The notes beneath the pieces were generated by a model. That model was not told the origin of the DNA, ran no database searches, and saw only the letters and a program-made list of their open reading frames with translations. Positions 12,095 to 23,000 of a stretch of DNA of 64,000 nucleotides are shown piece by piece. Both the position numbers and the translations under genes were made by a program. The stretch is from Ustulina deusta (Eukaryota > Ascomycota > Sordariomycetes > Xylariales > Xylariaceae). Location of the stretch: the NCBI GenBank assembly GCA_023159155.1, contig JAJNNX010000040.1, positions 62,001 to 126,000 of the forward strand, in the 5' to 3' direction. Numbering within the stretch: position 1 is the first letter of the stretch; every line of letters begins with the position of its first letter.

Positions 12095-14620
12095 ATGGAG
12101 GATAAGCCGATGGCATATAACAACCGTATCGAGGCTCTTCGGATCGAAGAATTCCCTATGCTTCATGGTAAATGGGACAGATGAAGCATTTGGCAAGCAT
12201 CATGTTAACTTTTGGAAATAGACGGCATCTATCTCGACCATGCTGGGACCACGCCTTATTCCAAGTCCCTGGTGGCCAATTTCGCCGCCGAGATGACGGC
12301 CAACCTTTTTGGAAACCCTCATTCCGCTTCGGCATCCTCGCAGTGCACAATGTCCAGAATTGAAAACATTCGACACCGGGTCTTGCAATTCTTCAATGCC
12401 GATCCTGCTGAATTCGACCTCGTTTTCGTCGCCAACGCAACTGCTGGCATAAAGCTGGTAAGCGACGCGTTTCGGGGCTTTCCCGAAGGGTTCAATTATC
12501 TTTATCATCAAGCATCTCATACCAGTCTTGTTGGTGTTCGACAGGAGGCTAGGAATAGCCTCTGTCTAGACAGCGATGGCGTTCATAAGTGGATTGAGGA
12601 AGGTCATCTCGAACCAAAGATTGGCTCTCAGCCTCGAGCAACGTTATTTGCATACCCAGCTCAATCTAACATGGATGGGCGCAGATACTCTCTCAGCTGG
12701 TCTGAAAAACTGCGCAGAGCCAACTCAAACAGGGGTTGCCGAATATACACGCTGCTTGACGCAGCGGCATATGTAGCCACCTCGCCACTGGACCTTGGCA
12801 ATGCTGAAACCGCTCCGGACTTTATCGTGCTGAGCTTCTACAAGATTTTCGGGTTTCCCGATTTGGGTGGACTCATCGTGAAGCGTGAGGCCGCACCAAT
12901 ATTCAAGCAACGTCGCTATTTTGGCGGTGGGACTGTCGACATGGTGATGTGCTCGAAGGAGCAGTGGCATGCTCCCAAGACCCAGAGTTTGCATGAAGCG
13001 CTTGAGGACGGCACTTTACCCATCCACAATATCATTGCGCTTGACTCGGCACTCGAAACGCATCATAAGTTGTACGGTTCAATGGCAGACGTTACCTTGC
13101 ACACCTCCTTTCTGGCTAGCAAGTTGCATAGAGGTTTGAAAAAAATCCAGCATAGTAACGGCGAACCAGTCTGCGTAATGTACTCGATTTCACCAGATGA
13201 CGCAAATGCCGGTTTTGGAAACGGCCCAGTAGTGGCCTTCAATCTGCGAACCTGTCGGGGGGCTTGGATTAGCTTGACCGAATTCGAAAAGCTCGCTATT
13301 CTGAAAAATTTCCACATCCGTACCGGAGGAGTTTGCAACCCCGGAGGTATTGCGGCTGCCTTGGGACTTGAGCCTTGGGAAATGAAGCAGAACTTTTCCG
13401 CCGGCTTTCGTTGCGGGAATGAACACGATGTGATCAACGGCAAGCCGACTGGGGTCATCCGCGTCAGCCTCGGGGCAATGAGCACTGTTTCGGACGTGGA
13501 CAAGTTCATTGCTTTTATTGAGGAATTCTACCGAGAGGATCGTCTGCCTCAGCCAGTTTCTCACCCAGTCTCAATCGTCAAGAACGACGCATCAAATGCG
13601 TTCGTTGATACCATCATGGTCTATCCAATTAAAAGCTGTGGTGGTTTCCGCATTCCTGCTGGTATTCCATGGGCAGTGCGGCCAGAAGGGTTAGCTTGGG
13701 ACAGGGAGTGGTGTTTAGTTCACCCCGGAACCGGACTTGCTCTCATTCAGAAGCGATATCCTCGCATGGCCCTCATTCGACCCTCAATCGATTTGTCAGC
13801 TGGGCAACTTACGATTTCCTACCACGGACCGCTCTCAAATGCTGCACGAAGAGAAATCTCAGTTCCCTTGTCCATAAATCCAAAATTATTTCATCCACTC
13901 AACACATCCAAGGCGATAGAGGCCCGCGTTTGTGGCGAGGGGATATCGACAATGGTGTACAAGTCACATGATATCACCACTTTCTTCTCCGATATTATAG
14001 GTGCTCCATGCGCGTTAGCTAGATTTCCTCCAGGCGGGTCAGGGAATAGTATGCGCCATGCGAAAGCCCACCTTCAGAGTCATCAGACTCAGTCCACTTT
14101 AAAGAATAGGACACCAAGTCAGCACCATGGTATCCATACACCCCCTGACTCAGATTCGGAATCAGAACGGCGACGAATACTGCTATCCAACGAGAGCCCT
14201 ATCCTTGCGATCAATCTATCAAGCCTCGCGGCCCTAAATCGGAGTCTAATAAAGAATGGAGGAAGTCCAGTATGTGCGGAAACATTTCGTGCCAACATTG
14301 TGATTGGATCATCAGCAGCAGCGCCCTCCGGTCTTGATATCTCCGCATATTCGGAGGATGACTGGGATAGGCTAAGAATAGGTACGCACGACTTCAAGAT
14401 GTTAGGCGCATGTCGAAGATGTCACATGATATGCATCAATCAAGAAACGGCCACTAAGAGCGAAGAGCCCTTCATTACTCTGGCGAAAACGCGACGGTTC
14501 AACGGCAAGGTGTTCTTTGGAGTCCACATGTGTCACATACCTGCGGTGACCCCTGACACGAAGGAGGCACAAAGTCCGACTATTTCAGTGGGTGACAAAG
14601 TAGCGATTGATCCCTTATAA
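12095..14620 (+). CDS. hxB: Molybdenum cofactor sulfurase
   Basis: Exon 1 is 12095-12167, exon 2 is 12222-14620; the 54-nt intron (12168-12221) splits an Asp codon and gives EEFPMLH|DGIYLDHAGTTPYS, a conserved start of the NifS-like domain. The product is 823 residues. The N-terminal ~480 residues are a PLP-dependent class V aminotransferase fold with the Schiff-base lysine in SFYKIFG (about K232) and the persulfide cysteine in RTGGVCNPGG (about C396). The C-terminal part is a MOSC domain (MVYPIKSCGGF, EGLAWDREW, CRRCHMICINQ). The enzyme replaces an oxo ligand of the molybdenum cofactor by sulfur, activating xanthine dehydrogenase and aldehyde oxidase (hxB in Aspergillus nidulans). A serine/histidine-rich segment interrupts the MOSC region at about residues 640-680. 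Confidence 0.93.
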
Positions 14621-16178
14621 TACTAAAAGCATGTGTTGTATCGCGGGGTTTAAATTAAAATATAACTAGGAGCTTGCTGTTAGGTAGTTTAGTGTCGAGT
14701 TACAGCCTTTTCCAACATTCCATTGCCTCGTGCCTTCGTTTTACCCTCCATTTTAACAGAAGGACGAACGACTGGAGTGAAATGATGGGTTCTTTTGTGT
14801 CGCACTTTTTTTGCAGCAAAGATTTATAGGAATTCGAAACCCCCTGTTCCTATTAAGACGTTAGCACTAAGGACCCCTGTCCTAGTTATAAGCAGAGTTG
14901 TATCACTGGCCTAACAGGCCGATCAGCATTTGAGCCGTATATTTGTAGCTGAATTTCGTACAGTTGCGTACGTTCATATTAAGGTTACTAAGGTTTATAT
15001 TTGCAATTCGTAGGAGCTAAACAATAAATTTGCTGCTCATTCTTGTTGGCGCGCTCAATGTGGACAACGTTACAAACGTGGAGCTATCCAAAAAAAAAAA
15101 AAAAAAAAAAAAAAACAAGGCCCAAGTGCTTACGTCTTGCTTTTTGCCCCGGAACCTAAACTTAGATACAGCTCTCAGTAACTCTAGGTAGTAACAAAAG
15201 TTATAACAGGAAAGCCGCACCCGCACTTGCATTTGTACCTTTCGAGCCCTTTCTTACAAAATCTGGGCACATATTTGGAAACCAAGAACCGATCCGTTAT
15301 ACCCGATCAACAATGACCTTTCTTCTGTCCCGGAGGTAAAAGTCTACTCGCTGCCTAGGGTTATATGAACTCTGAATCGCGAAGCGGGACTCTACGATAT
15401 ACAAGCGCTGTTTTGCTCATTGGAATAAAACGAACTTCTGTTAACTAGTTCAATCTTTGCTTTAATACTTTGTGCCTGGCGGCAAACTGGTGGTTCCTAG
15501 ATAAGCTCGATCCTAGTAATCTTAAACAGGTCTAATAACACCTAATTGTTCCCGAGGCCCCAGTGTTATCGACGCAGCAATGTTTTTTTATATATAATAT
15601 ATCGCCCGAGCTAATCTAGTAACTAAATTATTTAAATCGCCCATAATCGGAAAACTATTAAAAAAAAGGTTACTCTGACGATAAACAGTATAACTACAGA
15701 TAAACTGTATATTTCTAAAAAAATAAACTAGAAGCCTATTAGAAGCCTATTTAAGGGCTGGAGCTATATGAGAACTACCTACACTGGCGGGCTTAAAGTT
15801 CGATATTCGCCTGCAGGGGGCAAAACATATCGGCAACAATGTCATTGCCGATTAAGCAAGAAAGATGTGGAATTTTTATTAGAAGCCATCATTGATCTGT
15901 TGGTGTGACAATGCTTTTCACCTAGCTCGGGTCACACCCACGTCTAGATAGATGTCTCGTCCGAAACACAGTCATGAATGCGCCCAGCCGCCGTATAATG
16001 ATGAGCCAATGCAAGGTTATTCTAAGACCCCAATATCGAAGGGTCTGCATGAGGCTATCAGAAGAGAGGGTGTTGGGTTATAGATAGGCTTTGACCTGCC
16101 TCGCTTGTAAAAGGAAGAAGGGCAACAGACCTTGATACCTCCCCAGCTTCTGCCGCGGCCTCTAGGGACAAAGTGATA
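14621..16178. other. AT-rich intergenic with poly(A) and possible repeat relic
   Basis: No gene is supported. The segment contains a 26-nt A-run (15090-15115), an AT-rich block at about 15580-15770 with an 11-bp tandem duplication (two AGAAGCCTATT copies near 15731-15752), and scattered stop codons in all frames. The block may be a decayed transposable element, but I see no terminal repeats or coding remnant. Confidence 0.4.
15090..15115 (+). repeat. Homopolymeric A tract (26 nt)
   Basis: A run of 26 consecutive A residues begins after GAGCTATCC. Such a tract can mark the 3' end of a retroposed sequence or arise by slippage; I see no target-site duplication that would decide. Confidence 0.8.
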
Positions 16179-17984
16179 TCAAACGCATTTGGCCAACAGC
16201 CCTTCCCACGGCTTCAAGGGCACCATTCCACTCCGTGGCTTCCCGACGCGCCCCTTGACATAGTTGCCACATACCCAACACTCGATATTCATCTGCCTGG
16301 GGATATGCCATTCCACTTGACGTCCGAAGAAGTTGAGAACCACGAGCCACTTCTCTCCTGTCGTGCTTGTTCTCAGGTACGCGAACACATTCGGATGCTC
16401 AGGAGTGAGCTCCTCAAAGTCCCCATAGACGAAGGCCGAAGCATGCTCCTTGCGGCGCTGAATACTCTGTTTCCAGAACTGCCATACCGTCAGATCTGCG
16501 TTTGCGTCTTCATCTTTCATCTGCGATTCGGCGTTGACGGTCTTGTAATCGTCGTTCACTCTCATCCACGGGGTCACGCCGGCATCGCAGAACCCCGCGT
16601 TGGGCGACGCATCCCATTGCATCGGGGTCCGGGCGTGATCCCGCGCCTTCATCTCGATCACGGCCCGTCCGTGTTGGAGTCTCTCGGCGTCATCCGCGTA
16701 GATCTTCTTGACCTTGTCCCAGTAGTTTACTGTCTCGATGTCCTTGTATTCCTCGATATCCCAGCTCTTGGGCAAATTGCGCATGCCAAGCTCCTCGCCT
16801 TGGTAGACGAACAAAGTCCCGCCGAGAGTCGTCTGCATCAGGGCTAAGAGCTTCGCGCCGACACAGCGGTACTCATCACTATCATCTGTATATCGGGAGA
16901 CAGATCTAGGATTGTCGTGGTTCTCGATGAACACCGAGTTCCACCCATTCCTCTCAATCATTATGCGCTGCCACCGCGTCACAATAGCTTTCATCTCCTT
17001 GACATCCCATGGCTTAAGGGCCATGCGGACGGCTGGCTTGTCGATATCGACCAGGTCGAAGATGAAGATCATTCGGAACTCTCCTGAGCCGGCACCGACA
17101 CTCCTCAAGATCTCGTTCTCGTCGCTAACCCCCGGCATTTCTCCCACCGTTACGCAGTCATACTTACTCAGCACCTCGCGATGCATCTCCCCTAGATAGT
17201 CGTGGAGCTTAGGCCCGTTCGCAAAGTACTTCATTGCAGGCTGATACTTGTGATCCGAATCTAACGAGATCTCGGCGTCCGGGTACCCTGGTACCTTTGA
17301 GATCAGGTTGATAACATCCAGGCGAAATCCGGCGGCCCCGCGTTTCAACCAGAAATGCATGACGTCCCAGACTGCAGCTCGCACCTCGGGATTTTCCCAG
17401 TTCAAGTCCGGCTGTCCGGACGTGAAAATGGAGAGATAGTACTCGTCTGTCACCGAGTCATACGTCCACGCGGAATTGGCCTCTCCCAGGATTTGTGCCC
17501 AGTTGTTGGGGGGTTCTCGAAGACCTTCACCCTCGCTCCCGGCGCTCTGCCTTGGTTTTCTCCAAATATACCAATCGCGCTTTGGATTGTCCTTGCTACT
17601 GCGTGACTCCTGGAACCACTGGTGTTGATTGCTTGTATGGTTCACGACAAGGTCAACCACTAGTTTCATATTGCGCTTATGAAGCTCCGAGATGAGGACG
17701 TCGACGTCTTCGAGTGTACCATATCGGCTGTCGATTTCCTTGTAATCCGCGATATCGTATCCCATGTCCGCCTGCGGTGACTTGAAGAAGGGTGAGGACC
17801 AGACCACATCGATACCGAGGGCTTTCAGATAGTCTAGTCGGGACGTGATACCCTTGATTGAACCCCATCCAGTAGTGGCACCAGGATGTGATTGGAACGA
17901 CGACGGGTAGATTTGGTAGATAACAGCTTCTTTCCACCACTGGGGTGTCGAATACGAAAGTTCCTGCTGGTCTGGAGACCCCAT
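16179..17984 (-). CDS. GH13 alpha-glucosidase (maltase)
   Basis: A single-exon frame of 601 residues, the normal size for fungal intracellular maltases and oligo-1,6-glucosidases. It opens WWKEAVIYQIYPSSFQ and carries all GH13 landmarks: DLVVNHTS, GFRLDVIN with the nucleophile Asp (about residue 221), VTVGEMPG with the acid/base Glu (about 281), and FIENHDNPRS with the third carboxylate (about 355). These families hydrolyse maltose and related alpha-glucosides to glucose. There is no signal peptide, so the enzyme is predicted to be cytosolic and would depend on sugar import. No maltose transporter or MAL regulator lies nearby, unlike the MAL clusters of yeasts and Aspergillus. Confidence 0.93.
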   Translation of the reverse strand: MGSPDQQELSYSTPQWWKEAVIYQIYPSSFQSHPGATTGWGSIKGITSRLDYLKALGIDVVWSSPFFKSPQADMGYDIADYKEIDSRYGTLEDVDVLISELHKRNMKLVVDLVVNHTSNQHQWFQESRSSKDNPKRDWYIWRKPRQSAGSEGEGLREPPNNWAQILGEANSAWTYDSVTDEYYLSIFTSGQPDLNWENPEVRAAVWDVMHFWLKRGAAGFRLDVINLISKVPGYPDAEISLDSDHKYQPAMKYFANGPKLHDYLGEMHREVLSKYDCVTVGEMPGVSDENEILRSVGAGSGEFRMIFIFDLVDIDKPAVRMALKPWDVKEMKAIVTRWQRIMIERNGWNSVFIENHDNPRSVSRYTDDSDEYRCVGAKLLALMQTTLGGTLFVYQGEELGMRNLPKSWDIEEYKDIETVNYWDKVKKIYADDAERLQHGRAVIEMKARDHARTPMQWDASPNAGFCDAGVTPWMRVNDDYKTVNAESQMKDEDANADLTVWQFWKQSIQRRKEHASAFVYGDFEELTPEHPNVFAYLRTSTTGEKWLVVLNFFGRQVEWHIPRQMNIECWVCGNYVKGRVGKPRSGMVPLKPWEGLLAKCV

Positions 17985-20039
17985 GGCGGGAATTGAGAAA
18001 GGCAGAGACTTACTAATTATCTTAGGTTTTGCTACGCGTCTGAGGAAGGGGAAGGATTTAATTTAGACTCGGCGGCATATTTAAGGGAAGTCGAGCTTGG
18101 AGATGTGGGGTTGGGCACGGCTTGATTCAGCAGGAAACGAGGAGCGGGGAAGAGACGATCTCCATTTGGGACTTGAGCAATGGATGTTGAATATGAAAGT
18201 CACAGGTTTGGCATCGGAGACGTAAGTGGAAAGGGGTTCATGCAATAAGTGCAGACTGTGGGACACATTATGGACCCAACTACTGAGGGGACGTACTTTG
18301 AAGCGAGGCGTGAGTGCAAGGAGGGGTAATAAATCTGGATCTGCTCCATCACCGCGCGTCCTGATCGGCAGCCACCATTCGCGTCGAAGATATCACGAAC
18401 TCTTTGATGACAAAGAAATATTGCGTTCCATGCAAACCAATGATTTAAGAATAGGAGTAGAAGGGAACTTTCCACTCTAGTTGTGTCTTTTCTCAAGGGG
18501 GCATAATTCCAAACACCGGCTGTAGATGCTACGCGAGGCTTTTCGCTTATGTAGGATGCCTATCGCGATATGGTACTCCGGTTGGCGTTGAGTCTTTAGA
18601 GATGCTATTCAAATAGAAACCGTTGTTAAGGGGGCAAAATGAATTATAGAGATCTAGTAGCTCATATCAAGAAAAGAAGAGGAAAGATGAAGCTAATTGG
18701 CTTTTCCGCTTGACAACACCCGTCATGGTCCTGCCAGGGTGTCGGTGACCGTTGAGGCTGCGAACCATTTTTATAGATTGCAGCTAGCCTTGATACTATA
18801 AGTACGAGATATCATAAGCCCATTGGGAATCTAAACAAGGACAAACATGTTTCCCAGCAGTTTTGGGAATAGACGGGAAACGAAATATAGTTGTATTTTC
18901 CCCCTTGATTTAAGAACAGATCTTGCACATTGTCACTTGTGCTGCTGAAAACTCCTAAACGTCTCTGTATAACGTGGGCTAATGAGGAGTGTGTCTTATT
19001 AGCAGCTTCCTTCTTTTCGCACTCTCCATTAGGACATCGAGAACTATTATTCGTCAATCTCGCAATATATCTACTATAACAACCTATCGAGTGATAGTCA
19101 AATTTCAATCACTTGATTGACACAATTCGCTGTGTTTGGATGTTGTCTACGCCGTCGTAATCAACGGATCTCATCTCGTCTGGTGTCCTAATTATTATAC
19201 GAATGGAATGTGTCAACGAATGGCAATTTGTATGACGTTTTTCCTGGGAAAACTTCTAAAAATATGAGTTCATGAAAATTCTACGCATTGATCCGTTAGT
19301 AACCTAAGGACAACTGATTGTTGTGAATTGATTAGACCTAGAGTGCAACTCTAACGAAGATGGTCTGCCACACCTGTATTAGAATGCAATTTCAGGACAA
19401 TTTCATAATTAAGGTGTTTGACATAAAGAAACGGCACAAGGACGATGGCTAAATTGATGTGGCATTCCTCGGGGTTCTCGTGTAAATCGCCCAAAAAATA
19501 GTTAGCATGCATTCCAACCAGTCCCAGCAACCTTCGCCCACGAGACTGGCCGTTTCTGGTAAATTGTTATGTAACTCTGGTATTTGCGCTTTGTCTCAAA
19601 CCCCGCGATGGATTATGCAAGCAATTCTGAAGCCGAATCGATATCAAGCCCCATTACTGTTTTCGGCCAGAAATGCGATATTTTACCACCGAAAACAAAG
19701 AACTTGGACCATATCTTTGTCACAACTTCCGTTATTTACACCATGGTAATAATGACGAACGGCACTTAGCTTCTTGTATGATCTTGATCTCCGAGTTCTT
19801 TTTCTCCTCATCCCCTCCTATGCATTCTCAGTACCTCGATCCCAGGGGTACGATTCTGTCGCTAAACTACTTTGTATAGCTTCCACACTCCTACCTCTAT
19901 CTTCACTCTCTCTACTCATCTTCACAACCAGCTTCAAGTCGCCTGCATCACCGAGAGTTAGAAAATCTGGGGCGGGACTATTCAGTGACTACGATAACTG
20001 AGTGTACCGACCTGGGCCGTGCCGGCCCCAGCCCCCAGA
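17985..20039. other. AT-rich intergenic between maltase and the large orphan gene
   Basis: The stretch contains the maltase promoter and the 5' region of the large plus-strand gene. Pyrimidine-rich sequence at 19790-19960 looks like a 5' leader of the latter. Short frames (up to 98 codons) are found on both strands without recognisable domains. I see no repeats or RNA gene. Confidence 0.45.
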
Positions 20040-23000
20040 ATGGCGGCGCCTATTGCTGCACAGCAAAATCAGCTTGAGTTTTTTCAGTATCTAGGAGGTT
20101 CCAGCTTCGAGGAGAGACAATTGAATTGGGACATATTTCAGACCAACCACACTGAGCTATTCGATGATGAAAGTTCAGTATCACCGAAAGTCTTTAAATT
20201 GGTATTTGATGATCATTTGCTACCGGTCAACGATGCGCGCACTTATATAGTGCAGGAATTGAGTAGTGTCTGGGGCGTGTTTGGGGTCCTGGGACTAGAC
20301 GACGACCCAGGAATCCAAGAGAAAAGAAACGAACTAAGATTGACGGGCGAGGCGGCTGTCATAGCCAGGAACAAATACGATGAACTGTTGAAGGGCGTCA
20401 TCAATATCACCGCGGGATGTGTGTCGCGTGTTAACTGGAAAAAGCACACTAAGAACAACTATCAGGCAGAGCTTTCGGTATGGTTACAAGAGAAGCAAAT
20501 GCGTTTAAAAGGTCTCCTCAGCGACAATAACAATTCCGCAATCGCATCCGACCTAGAGACTGCTATAGCCTGCCTAGAACAAGGCATTAGCGCACTCTCC
20601 AAGGCTACGTCGAGCATCAAAGCAAAGACAATGGGACCAACTACTATCATCAAAATAAAGACCCCCAAAATAATCATTGACACTCCGATGGGGAATTCCC
20701 CGACACACACGGACTCGACGAATGACTCGAGTCAGAGTAGTAAGAGACCACTAAACGACGTCGGCGAGGATAACGACGGCGATGGTGAAAAGCCAGCTTC
20801 GAAAAAACAAAAGCTGCCAATTCCCTTTGGCGAGTGGTGGGGACCCAAGAAATCAAAACTCAGCTGTACCGATGCATTCTTTGATGTAAGCCGCCGGTTC
20901 AAGGCGTATATTGCGAACCCTCCAGATCCGCCGGGCACTAGATCCCATATGTTGCAGATGGCAACTTACCTCAAGGAAGCCCTTGCCGCAGTCAACAAAC
21001 GCTCTTCGTTCAACGACTTGATGCTACACGGCGAGTGGAATTTCCGAGACCGATCCTACCGCCATGTGCGTGGTCCGACAATGATTCATGCTGGCGCCCC
21101 GGAGTCGCGAATCCGTACCGGAATGGCAGGGTTCCGCGGGGCAAATGACTTCAAGCAAATGCTAGGCGGTGGATTGACTAAGTCCGAGAGGGAAGTAAAA
21201 GACCAGTACCCCGGAGCCCGAGGCATGTTAGCATTGGCGCATGCATGCCATGTAAACGACAGAGTCACGCTGCGTGGCGGCGGGGCTGATGTCGAAGAAG
21301 AAGAAGAAGAAGGCCTGACGGGAAAGGTGTTGAAGAAAATTCGACATGGCACGCAACTCCATTTCCGTGACCCTAGTACCCTTTGGGAGCAGCTTGTGGA
21401 AGATGTGACCTATCCTGCAGGCGTATTTCAAAATCGTGTCCAAGATGGACGACCCCCAATGATGGATCCTAACCGCGTAGGAAAACCAATGGATGGCCAC
21501 AAGACCGTGATGTCAAAGATACCAGATGCCACGGAATGGGAGAAGATTGAAAACGAAGACGACGTAAGCACTATGAACTCAATGCTCGCAAGCTATGTCC
21601 CGGTCATCGCGGACGCGAAGAAGAGGGTCTATGATTTCATATACAACAATGAAGCGATTCACGCAGACCAGCCAAAGATGAACGAGGAAGGGGGGTTAGA
21701 CGAACGAAAACGTCGGTACGGGAACATCCGAGATAGAAACTTCGCAAGGCCCTTAGGCTATGCATTCCGGGCCAGGATGTACCAACTCTTCCGTGTGGCG
21801 CTGACCTGGAAACTATATCTGTTGGGCCGAAGCACTCTGTGGGACCTCCTCACTGAGGAGAAAGAACTCCTCGAGATCTGGGACAAACATGAAGAAATTT
21901 ATATGGAATGGGAAAACTTCAGATGGTTCGAGCTCTCAAACAAATACGAGATCGCCGAACTAGAAAATCGCTACGATGCACGAGAGCTTCTGCGTAAGGT
22001 ATGGGAGAACGAAAGACAAGGCATTGACGATGCTCTTATGAATCTGAGACAAAACCCAAATTACTACGCCAAGGCGGCTAAAGATCTTCTGGCAACTGGT
22101 CGTGCAACTTCAATACCGGGCTCCTTCGTGCCTCCTGCATTTCAATCAATCGATTCGGGGGTTACTACTCGAGGTATGTCTGCATTTGGTCCCTCAGGAG
22201 GCCTGGTGGCTTCGGAGGCGCCAAGCACTATCTAAAACCGTTGCAAGTACTGATCTGATAATATAATAGATTCAGGTCGCCATCTACCCGACCCAGCAGA
22301 TCCAGCAAAGGCATCGGGAGAGGATGACGGCGCTAATGCCGCCAGCGATAACTTCAATCGTTGGGTCTCTGGTAGTATGGACGTCGCTAAAATTCTGCAG
22401 AAAATGGGCAGTGGTGCGAAAGTTGGCAACGATACAAATGTCAACGGTGCAAAGGCCAACAGTACAAAGGTCAACGGCGGCATGAAGACGGAGAGTAGTG
22501 GAGATGACGAGGAAAACATCGTCATCGATGCGGCTAACGCCAATGATACCCACAAAGCCCTCGAATTCCTCGAAGCGACAGTCAGTCTCTACGAGAAGAA
22601 GCTTTCCGAGATAATCCAGCAGAATGACAAACTAGACAATACCGACCCGGGCAATGTGGGCCTCCTTCAACGAAACAATATTGATATCATGGCAAAGCAG
22701 CAGGTCATCTGGGCTTTTAACACCGAGATCCATAACTTGAAGCGTTCCCTGGACCCCCTCTCCAAGAATAGTTACGGCAAAGGGGCGCAGCACAAATGGG
22801 AGCTGCCCCAAGACGAGTACTATTGGAGGCACACCAGGCCGCTTCCAAAGAAGAAGAGGGTGCCTCTCGGAATCACCAGTTTTGGCCTTGGGCCCATGCC
22901 TGGCGAACACCCAATGCCTGAAAATCCCACCGTTCTCGTGGGTTGTCCACCAGACTTCGGCGACGACGTAGAGGTAGACGAAGAGTCTATTGAGCCTGCG

